The notes below the pieces were generated by a model, which was given only the letters and a program-made list of their open reading frames with translations, was not told the origin of the DNA and made no database searches. 64,000 nt of DNA from an uncultured Lachnospiraceae bacterium (lineage in GTDB: Bacteria > Bacillota > Clostridia > Lachnospirales > Lachnospiraceae), in contig CAMOGQ010000001.1 of NCBI GenBank assembly GCA_946614165.1, positions 52,503-116,502 on the forward strand, written 5' to 3'. The first letter of the stretch is position 1; each line of letters starts with the position of its first letter. The position numbers and the translations under genes are program-made. Below are positions 45,326 to 52,190 of this stretch, one piece after another.

Positions 45326-45409
45326 TTGACCGACCGGATTGAAGAACGGGGGCCTTGAAGACTTTTCGGCCTCCCTGCAGGGAATAGATTGACTGACCAG
45401 GTCGGTCAA
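45326..45409 (+). promoter_or_regulatory. TetR-type palindrome and half-site upstream of the RND pump
   Basis: TTGACTGACC-A-GGTCGGTCAA (45389-45409) is a 21-base palindrome with one mismatch, and TTGACCGACCGG (45326-45337) repeats its half-site. The TGAC-GACC/GGTC-GTCA pattern is typical of TetR-family operators. No tetR gene lies beside it, so the regulator would be encoded elsewhere. Confidence 0.5.
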
Positions 45410-45479
45410 AAATGCTGTTTTGGCGGAAAACAGACGGCATTTCGGCTGCAGAGGAGCTTTTTCCGAGGGTTTGGTCATT

Positions 45480-45507
45480 TTGCTAACGATTCCTGTTATT
45501 ATGTAAT
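45480..45507 (+). promoter_or_regulatory. Promoter candidate of the RND pump
   Basis: TTGCTA, 16 bases, TGTAAT, in the AT-rich part of the 390-base leader between the ftsZ terminator and the pump gene. The TetR-type palindrome ends about 70 bases upstream, so the operator may act on another start or from a distance. Confidence 0.35.
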
Positions 45508-45545
45508 TCATTAATAATTTACAAATTATTTTCCACAACCCGATT

Positions 45546-45599
45546 GCATTATGCTAATTTTAACTGTTGTACGGTAATCATAATGCCGGCATAATGCCG
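45546..45599 (+). repeat. CATAATGC repeats before the RND start
   Basis: GCATTATG (45546-45553) is followed by two direct copies of CATAATGCCG at 45579 and 45590, 11 bases apart; the first is an inverted copy of the same core. They lie about 55-105 bases before the pump ATG and may be a second regulator's site. Confidence 0.4.
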
Positions 45600-45652
45600 T
45601 GCTTAATCCCTTTTTTACATTTCAGATCTTTTTAACACCGGAAAGAGAATTT

Positions 45653-48600
45653 ATGGAACGATTCAGCGTTAAAAAACCCTTTACCATCCTGGTGGCCGTC
45701 ATCTCGGTCATTGTCCTGGGCATTGTATCCTTTACAAAAATGCCCCTGGATCTGCTGCCGGAGCTGTCCCTTCCCTATCTGATGGTCATTACCACCTATC
45801 CGGGCGCCAGCCCCGAAAAGGTCCGCAAGGAGATCAGCGGACCCGTGGAGAATGCCCTTGGAACAGTTTCCAACGTGGAGAATGTCTATTCCGTCAGCTC
45901 CGAGAACTTTTCCATGGTCCAGCTGGAGTTCGTGGACGGAACCAACATGGATTCCGCCATGGTCAAGGTCTCCAGTGCCATCGACCAGCTGAACGGAAAC
46001 CTTCCCGAAACGGCTTCTACCCCCACCATCCTGGAGCTTTCCATGGATATGCTGGCCACGGCCTACGTGGGCATCGAGAGGGAAGACTATGATATTTATG
46101 AGATCTCGGACTACGTGGAAAGGTCCCTTCTCCCCTACATGGAGCGCCAGGAGGGCGTTGCCAGCGTTTCGGCCATAGGCCTGGTGGACAGGACCGTGGA
46201 GGTTAGGCTCAACAAGCAGAAGATCGACAGCCTGAACGACAGACTGCAGAAGGAAGCCCGGGATAAACTGAGCGATGCCGAAAAGCAGCTGGACGATGCC
46301 CTGGAACAGGTGGAGGATGGGCAGAAGCAGCTGGAAAGCCAGGAATCCTCCTTCGGATCCACCCTGGCCAAAGGCGTTTTCGGCGCTCTGGACGGACCGG
46401 TAAAAACCATCAGCTCCGCCATGAGGAGCGGGATCAATTCCCTGATCGACAGGGTGCTCTCCCTGCAGTCCTCCGCCGACGGGATCGGCGGCATGTCCGA
46501 TACCGCAAGGGAGGCGGCCGAAGATGCCAGGAAGGCCTTCGAGGAAGCCCAGAGCGATGTGCAGACTCTTACGGAAGCCGTACAGAAGGCCCAGGCCGAT
46601 TATGAAAAAGCCATGGAAGATCTGGCAAATGTATCCCAGGAAGCTGCCGGGGAAGCCCTTCCCGGCCTGCAGGAAGCTGCCGACCTGGCGGCCCAGGCCC
46701 TGCAGGAGGCCCAGAGCGATCTGACAGCGGCCAGGGCCAGGATGGAAGAGGCCGCCGCAAAAGTGGCCGAGACGGCCTCCCAGGCCGTTTCCACCATCGA
46801 TGCCGCCGGCATCCGGGAAGAGGTGGAAGGCATTGTGGCAGACCTCAGGGAGGCCGCCTCCGTTCTGGACGGGGGATCCCTTTCCAGCCTGATGAGCGCC
46901 GCCAACAAGCTGGGCTCCGTCATGCCCAGGATCCAGGCTCTGCTGAACCGGATCAGGGCCATGGACACGGGAAGCCAGATGGCTGACCCCATTTCCGCCG
47001 TGACCGCAGGTCTCTATGCCCTGGAGGGCTCCGTGGACAGGATCCCCTCCGTTCTGGATTCCCTGGAAGCGGTCTACGGAGGCCTGACCCAGGCCCAGCT
47101 GTCCGCTGCCGTAGGCTTTTCCACCGCCGCCAGCCAGCTTCTGGGGGCCCAGAGCCAGCTCAAGAGTGCCCAGACCCAGTTCGAGCAGACCAGGGAACAG
47201 GCCATGAACGCGGCCAACCTGGATGCTCTTTTATCCATGACCACCCTGTCCTCCATGATCTACGCCCAGAACTTCTCCATGCCGGCCGGCTATATCTCCG
47301 ATGCCAACGACAATTCCTGGCTTCTGAAGATCGGCGACGAGTTCGAATCCTCCGACGACATCGCCCAGGCTCTCCTGTGCGACATAGACGCCGTGGGGAC
47401 CGTGCGTCTTGACGACGTGGCGGATATCACCGTAACGGACAACGCCGGCAAGAGCTACGCCAGCCTCAACGGCAATCCGGCCATTCTCCTGGCCATTTAC
47501 AAGGGCTCTTCCTCCGGCACCAACGAGGTCTCCCGCAACATCGCGGCGGCCATGGCCGAGCTGGAAGAGAGGGACGAGGGCCTCCACATGGTCACCCTGA
47601 TGGACCAGGGCTCCTATATCTCCATCATCGTGGGGGACATCCTCAGGAGCATGGGCCTGGGCGCCCTGCTGGCCATCCTGATCCTGGCCCTTTTCCTCAA
47701 GGACGTCAGACCGACCCTGGTGGTGGGCATTTCCATCCCTCTGTCTGTCATGTGCGCCCTTCTGCTCATGTATTTCAGCGGCCTCTCCCTCAACATCATG
47801 ACCCTGTCGGGCCTGTCCCTGGGCATAGGCATGCTGGTGGACAACTCCATCGTCGTCATGGAGAACATCTTCAGACTGCGGGGCAGGGGCCTTGCTGCAC
47901 CCAGGGCGGCGGTCCAGGGCGCCAGGCAGGTCAGCGGCTCCATCATAGCCTCTACCCTGACCACGGTCTGCGTCTTCGCTCCCATGGTCTTTACCAAGGG
48001 CACGGTAAGGTCCCTTCTGGTCCCCCTGGCCCTGTCCATTTCCTTCTGCCTGCTGGCTTCCCTGATCGTGGCCATGTCCGTGGTTCCCGCCGCGGGCTCC
48101 ACCCTTCTGAGGAACACGGCTCCCAAGAAGAACAGGATCATGGAAAAGATCCAGGCAGCCTATGCGGAGAGCCTGCGCTGGTGCCTGTCCCATAAGCTGG
48201 TTCCCCTGGCCGTGGCGGCCCTGCTGCTGGCCGTATGCATCGCCCGCCTTGTCAGCACCGGCATCGTGGTCCTGCCCGAAATGAACGGCGACGACATCCA
48301 GGTCAGCATCCAGACCCCGGAGGGACTTGAAAGAGAAGAGTCCTACGCCAGGGTCGACCAGGTCATGGAAGCCGTGAAGGGCGTGGACGGCGTAGGCGAC
48401 GTGGGCATCATGGACTCCGGATCCACCGTGGGCCTTCTGGGCTCCTTCGGCGGAAGCTCCGACAGCTACGGAGGGTATCTGTGCTATGTAAGGCCTGTAG
48501 AGGGCGCCGCCTTTTCCGGCGACATGGACAGGATCTGCGCCGACATAGAGCAGGCGGTCTCCGGGATCGACGCCGAGATCACGGTCTCCAACGGAGGCGG

Positions 48601-49936
48601 CATGAGCGACACCAGCGCCCTGCTTTCCTCGGGCCTGAGCATCAATATCTACGGCACCGACCTGAACAGGGTCGAGGAAATCGCCGAGGATGTGCGCGGC
48701 ATGGTCCGGAAGCTGGAGGGCGTGGAAGAGGTCTCCGAAAGAGAGGACCAGACCGAGGCGGCCCTGCATCTGATCATCGACAAGGACAAGGCCATGTCCT
48801 ACGGCCTGACCGTGGCCCAGATCTACGGCCAGATCGCGGCCAGGCTGTCCACCTCCGTGACAAGCACCTCCATCTCCGTAGGGGATTCCGACTACGACGT
48901 CCTGATCCTGGACGAGACCGATCCCCTGACAAGGGAGAACCTGATGGATATGGAGTTTGACTCTTCTGCCGCCTCCGCCATGTCCGGGGCCGGCATGGGA
49001 AGCACCATGGGCGGCGCATCCATGGGCGGCGCATCCATGGGAGGAGGCTCCGCTTCCTCGCTCATGGCCATGATGGGCGGCGCCGGGACGGATGAGACCG
49101 GTGAGGCAGAGGAAGAAGAGGATACGGTCCACAGACTGCACGAGTTCGCCACCCTGGAGACGACGGACTCCCTCAGCTCCATCCGCCGCAAGAACCTGAC
49201 CAACTATCTGACGGTCTCGGCCAGCCTGAAAGAGGGCTACAATACCACCCTGCTCTCCAGAGAGCTGCAGAAGGACCTGGACGCCTATGAGACTCCCAGA
49301 GGCTACACCATCGAGATCGAGGGCGAAGCCAGTCAGGTAAGGGACATGCTGAAACAGATGATCGAGCTGATCCTTCTGGCCTTCATGTTCATCTACATGG
49401 TCATGGTGGCGGAGTTCCAGAGCCTCCTGTCCCCCTTCATCATCATCTTTACCATTCCCCTGGCCTTCACCGGCGGCATGCTGGGCCTGATCGCCGCGGG
49501 AGAACAGCTTTCCCTCCTGTCCCTGATGGGCTTTGCCATCCTGATGGGCACCGTCGTCAACAACGGCATCGTCTTCGTGGACTATGCCAACGAGCTGAGA
49601 AAGGGCGGCCTGGAGAGAAGGGATGCCCTGGTATCCACCGGCCTGACCCGTATGAGGCCCATCCTCATGACGGCCCTGACCACCATCCTGGCCATGAGCC
49701 AGCTGATCTTCGGAAGCGGCATGGGCAGCCAGATGGGCAGGGGCATGGCCATCGTCATCGCGGGCGGCCTGATCTACGGCACCCTGATGACCCTGTATAT
49801 CATCCCTGTCATGTATGACATCCTCTTCCGCAGACAGCCCCGGGATATCGATACCGGAGACGATCTGGACGAAGTGCCGGACGACGCGGCAGAATTCCTG
49901 GAGCAGCTGGCCAGGGAGAGGGCAGCGGAGGCCTGA
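45653..49936 (+). CDS. RND-family efflux permease with large coiled-coil insertion
   Basis: The protein has 1427 residues from ATG 45653 (GGAAAGAGA upstream), against 1000-1060 for ordinary RND pumps. The N-terminus SVKKPFTILVAVISVIVLGI and LDLLPELSLPYLMVITTYPGASPEKV are typical of HAE-type RND proteins. Residues about 195-545 are an inserted Ala/Glu-rich coiled-coil region in the first extracellular loop. Proton-relay helices (GLSLGIGMLVDNSIVVMENI, with the helix-4 Asp) and the second repeat (GFAILMGTVVNNGIVFVDYA) follow. A Gly/Met/Ser-rich low-complexity stretch (about 1105-1150) contains short tandem repeats. It resembles the SwrC/YerP-like pumps of monoderms, which export lipids or amphiphiles. 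No adaptor gene is adjacent. Confidence 0.9.
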   Translation: MERFSVKKPFTILVAVISVIVLGIVSFTKMPLDLLPELSLPYLMVITTYPGASPEKVRKEISGPVENALGTVSNVENVYSVSSENFSMVQLEFVDGTNMDSAMVKVSSAIDQLNGNLPETASTPTILELSMDMLATAYVGIEREDYDIYEISDYVERSLLPYMERQEGVASVSAIGLVDRTVEVRLNKQKIDSLNDRLQKEARDKLSDAEKQLDDALEQVEDGQKQLESQESSFGSTLAKGVFGALDGPVKTISSAMRSGINSLIDRVLSLQSSADGIGGMSDTAREAAEDARKAFEEAQSDVQTLTEAVQKAQADYEKAMEDLANVSQEAAGEALPGLQEAADLAAQALQEAQSDLTAARARMEEAAAKVAETASQAVSTIDAAGIREEVEGIVADLREAASVLDGGSLSSLMSAANKLGSVMPRIQALLNRIRAMDTGSQMADPISAVTAGLYALEGSVDRIPSVLDSLEAVYGGLTQAQLSAAVGFSTAASQLLGAQSQLKSAQTQFEQTREQAMNAANLDALLSMTTLSSMIYAQNFSMPAGYISDANDNSWLLKIGDEFESSDDIAQALLCDIDAVGTVRLDDVADITVTDNAGKSYASLNGNPAILLAIYKGSSSGTNEVSRNIAAAMAELEERDEGLHMVTLMDQGSYISIIVGDILRSMGLGALLAILILALFLKDVRPTLVVGISIPLSVMCALLLMYFSGLSLNIMTLSGLSLGIGMLVDNSIVVMENIFRLRGRGLAAPRAAVQGARQVSGSIIASTLTTVCVFAPMVFTKGTVRSLLVPLALSISFCLLASLIVAMSVVPAAGSTLLRNTAPKKNRIMEKIQAAYAESLRWCLSHKLVPLAVAALLLAVCIARLVSTGIVVLPEMNGDDIQVSIQTPEGLEREESYARVDQVMEAVKGVDGVGDVGIMDSGSTVGLLGSFGGSSDSYGGYLCYVRPVEGAAFSGDMDRICADIEQAVSGIDAEITVSNGGGMSDTSALLSSGLSINIYGTDLNRVEEIAEDVRGMVRKLEGVEEVSEREDQTEAALHLIIDKDKAMSYGLTVAQIYGQIAARLSTSVTSTSISVGDSDYDVLILDETDPLTRENLMDMEFDSSAASAMSGAGMGSTMGGASMGGASMGGGSASSLMAMMGGAGTDETGEAEEEEDTVHRLHEFATLETTDSLSSIRRKNLTNYLTVSASLKEGYNTTLLSRELQKDLDAYETPRGYTIEIEGEASQVRDMLKQMIELILLAFMFIYMVMVAEFQSLLSPFIIIFTIPLAFTGGMLGLIAAGEQLSLLSLMGFAILMGTVVNNGIVFVDYANELRKGGLERRDALVSTGLTRMRPILMTALTTILAMSQLIFGSGMGSQMGRGMAIVIAGGLIYGTLMTLYIIPVMYDILFRRQPRDIDTGDDLDEVPDDAAEFLEQLARERAAEA

Positions 49937-49959
49937 AAAAAACCATAAAAAGCACTGCC

Positions 49960-50000
49960 GGACCCGGCGGGAGCGTCATGCCCCCGCCGGGTCCTTCTTT
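49960..50000 (+). terminator. Terminator after the RND gene
   Basis: GGACCCGGCGGG and CCCGCCGGGTCC form a perfect 12-bp stem followed by TTCTTT. Confidence 0.85.
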
Positions 50001-50020
50001 CCGGAAAAGGTACAGGATGG

Positions 50021-50111
50021 TATAATAGCAGGCAGAAGGAAAAGGAAAAGGACCGGCCTCCCTGCCAGAGGGGCAGGAGCCGCAGATGATACCGCTGCGG
50101 CCTTTATTTTT
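50021..50111 (+). ncRNA. Candidate small RNA or attenuated leader
   Basis: An extended -10 promoter (TGGTATAAT, TATAAT at 50021-50026) would start a transcript near 50033. It has a purine-rich 5' part (AGAAGGAAAAGGAAAAGGA), a hairpin (CCTGCC/GGCAGG) and an intrinsic terminator (GCCGCAG/CTGCGGC at 50079-50101, then TTTATTTTT). The product would be about 80 bases and has no open frame. It may be a small RNA, or an attenuator for the gene at 50232. Not matched to any RNA family I know. Confidence 0.4.
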
Positions 50112-50119
50112 ACCCTGCA

Positions 50120-50174
50120 GAGGCTTTTTCTCCCGCCCGGCGGGCAGATAGGCGCCATGCGGAAAAAGAGCCTC
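50120..50174 (+). other. Long hairpin in the leader of the 118-residue gene
   Basis: GAGGCTTTTTC pairs with GAAAAAGAGCCTC (one bulge) and encloses a second small stem (CCCGC/GCGGG). It directly follows the terminator of the candidate small RNA and lies about 55 bases before the next start codon. Confidence 0.45.
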
Positions 50175-50231
50175 AGAGGGGCGTTTTGAGGGCCGGGGAC
50201 AATAGAGAGAGAAAGGATACAGAGGAAACAT

Positions 50232-50588
50232 ATGGCGGAAAATCTTGACAGGGATACAGAGAACAGAAGGGAAGAGGAAAAGGCCGATCCGGTCAGGAAG
50301 GACCTTTACGGGATCCTCTACTACCTCTACGGGGAAGCCAACTACGGATCCTATCAGGGGCTGCGCTTCAGGGTGGCCAGGAACCCTCTGGAGCACGTAT
50401 TCTACGTGCCGGAAGCCAAAAGAGGGCCGGCCACCCTGCAGGTCATCTGCTGGAAGGGGCCCATGAACTTTGCCTCCACGCCGGAGGAAGAGAAGACCGT
50501 GCGGGACTTCGAATTTTCCCCGGAGGGGATCGACCAGGCGGCGGCCTGGATCTATGAGGAGCAGGCCAGGATCTTCGGCAAAGCCTGA
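50232..50588 (+). CDS. Small hypothetical protein, 118 residues
   Basis: Not recognised. It is soluble, acidic at the N-terminus (NLDRDTENRREEEKADP) and then has a compact mixed alpha/beta look: DLYGILYYLYGEANYG, a beta stretch RFRVARNPLEHVFYVP, LQVICWKGPMNF and a C-terminal helix GIDQAAAWIYEEQARIF. AGAGGAAA precedes ATG. Codon use matches the neighbours. It follows a structured leader and is separated from the flavoprotein gene by a long hairpin, so it may or may not belong to that module. Confidence 0.65.
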   Translation: MAENLDRDTENRREEEKADPVRKDLYGILYYLYGEANYGSYQGLRFRVARNPLEHVFYVPEAKRGPATLQVICWKGPMNFASTPEEEKTVRDFEFSPEGIDQAAAWIYEEQARIFGKA

Positions 50589-50597
50589 AGAATTGTG

Positions 50598-50635
50598 GAA
50601 AACAGAGAAAATATTTGTTAAATTTCTCTGTTTTC
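50598..50635 (+). terminator. AT-rich hairpin after the 118-residue gene
   Basis: GAAAACAGAGAAA and TTTCTCTGTTTTC form a perfect 13-bp stem with a 12-base loop. The T-run is within the 3' arm rather than after it, so it could be a weak terminator or an operator-like palindrome. A TACAAT -10 candidate for the next gene follows at 50660. Confidence 0.45.
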
Positions 50636-50743
50636 AGTACAAAGTGCCGATAAATGAAGTACAATGATGGGGGAGAGAAGGACTGCGCCGTCCGGGGGAC
50701 CGGGAGGGGCGTCAGGAGAAGAAAGCCCGAAAGGAGTATTTCC

Positions 50744-52156
50744 ATGCCAAAGCACAGTGAGAGGATCTGCATCATCGGCGGCGGCCCCGCCGGGATCTCC
50801 GCAGCCATGTACCTGGAAAAAAAGGGATACATGAACTATACGGTATATGAGAAGCAGGGCAGGGTCGGAGGCAAGGCCCATTCGCCCAGGATCTTCGCAG
50901 GCGGGGAGGAGAGGACCTATGAGACCGGCGCCATCATGGGCGCCAGGACCTACTTTGCCGTCAGCGAAGTGGAGAAGTTCGGGGGAGAGACCCACGACGA
51001 CGGCCCCTCCATGCGCCGCATGTACAGGGATAAGGACGGCTATGTGATCCATCCCTTCGAGATCGGGGAGGATTTTTCCCTGTCCAGGGCCCTGGGCCTT
51101 CTGAAGCTGAAAAGACAGATGAAAAAGCTGGTCAGGCTCATGAACACCAAGTACCGGGGCTATGACACCTACGGTCATGTGGGCGTGGCAAAGGGCGAAT
51201 TCTTCGGCCTTTCCAAGGAAGTGGACCGGCCCCTGCACAGGATCAGGGGACGCAATCCCAACCTGAAGGATCTGGCCCTGCCCTTCTCGGAATTCTGCAG
51301 GATCAACGGGGTGGAGGAGGTCCAGAGGATCTGGCTCGGTCCCTACACCTCCTTCGGATACGGCTATTTCGACGAGATCCCCGCGGCCTATGTGATGAAA
51401 TATCTGGATACCACCACGGCCATAGAGTTCGTGAACATGCGGCTCTGGACCTGGAAGAGGGGCACCCAGTCCATCTATGAGGCGGCCAACAGAAAGCTCC
51501 GCCATCCGGCCTGCCTGAATACGGAGGTCATCGGAGTGGAGCGCCCCGTTGAGGGAAAGAGCGGAAAGATCAGGGTCACCCTCCGGGACGGGGAAGGAGA
51601 AAGGACAGAGGAATTCGACAGACTGATCGTCACCTCTCCTCTGGACTGGTTTTTGAACATCGCCGACGCCGGAGAGGAGGAAAAGGATCTCTTTTCGAAG
51701 ATCATCCACGAGAAATACGTGGACTTCACGGCCCTTTTCGAAACGGGAGAGGGACCGGATATTTCCGGCTACATCTTCGACAACATGACCCCGGACCGCC
51801 GGGGCCACGCCATGGTCTACTACCACAGGTGGGAAGACCTGGGCAGGGACTGCCCCTGCCCCGTCTATGCCCTCAGGAACCATACGGGCGATGCGGACGT
51901 ACCCTATGAGGAGACCATCCGCCTGATGGAGGAGGACATGAAAAAGTGCGGCTTCCCCGTAAAGGAAAGGCTCTTCGAGCAGGAATCCTACTACTGTCCC
52001 CATATCAGCCCTACGGACTACGCGGCGGGCTGGTACGACAGACTGGACGTCCTGCAGGGCAGATGCGGCACCTATTATGCGGGCGAGATCCTCTCCTTCG
52101 GGGACATGGAGGACACCTGCGCAGCCTCCAGAGACATCGTGGGCAGATTTTTCTGA
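50744..52156 (+). CDS. FAD-dependent oxidoreductase resembling polyunsaturated fatty acid isomerase (PAI type)
   Basis: The protein has 470 residues from ATG 50744 (AAAGGAG eight bases upstream). An N-terminal FAD-binding Rossmann motif (CIIGGGPAGISAAMYLEKKG, then VYEKQGRVGGKAHSP) and a C-terminal flavin segment (YYAGEILSFGDMEDTCAASRD) mark the amine-oxidase-like flavoprotein fold. From memory, ETGAIMG, LWTWKRGTQ, NMTPDRRGHAMVYYHRW, YAAGWYDRL and the C-terminus run closely parallel to the Cutibacterium acnes linoleate (polyunsaturated fatty acid) isomerase, which shifts double bonds to make conjugated linoleic acid. No alignment was run. It has no membrane helix. The Fe-S flavoenzyme gene starts 34 bases downstream, and the two probably work together on a lipid or similar substrate. 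Confidence 0.75.
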   Translation: MPKHSERICIIGGGPAGISAAMYLEKKGYMNYTVYEKQGRVGGKAHSPRIFAGGEERTYETGAIMGARTYFAVSEVEKFGGETHDDGPSMRRMYRDKDGYVIHPFEIGEDFSLSRALGLLKLKRQMKKLVRLMNTKYRGYDTYGHVGVAKGEFFGLSKEVDRPLHRIRGRNPNLKDLALPFSEFCRINGVEEVQRIWLGPYTSFGYGYFDEIPAAYVMKYLDTTTAIEFVNMRLWTWKRGTQSIYEAANRKLRHPACLNTEVIGVERPVEGKSGKIRVTLRDGEGERTEEFDRLIVTSPLDWFLNIADAGEEEKDLFSKIIHEKYVDFTALFETGEGPDISGYIFDNMTPDRRGHAMVYYHRWEDLGRDCPCPVYALRNHTGDADVPYEETIRLMEEDMKKCGFPVKERLFEQESYYCPHISPTDYAAGWYDRLDVLQGRCGTYYAGEILSFGDMEDTCAASRDIVGRFF

Positions 52157-52190
52157 AAAACAAAGACAAAAAACAGGGTGAGGAACGAAT

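Noticed and set aside
45599-45652. The GTG start of the RND gene in the track
   Set aside because: There is no ribosome binding site, and it overlaps the CATAATGCCG repeats. ATG 45653 begins MERFSVKKPF, the normal RND start.
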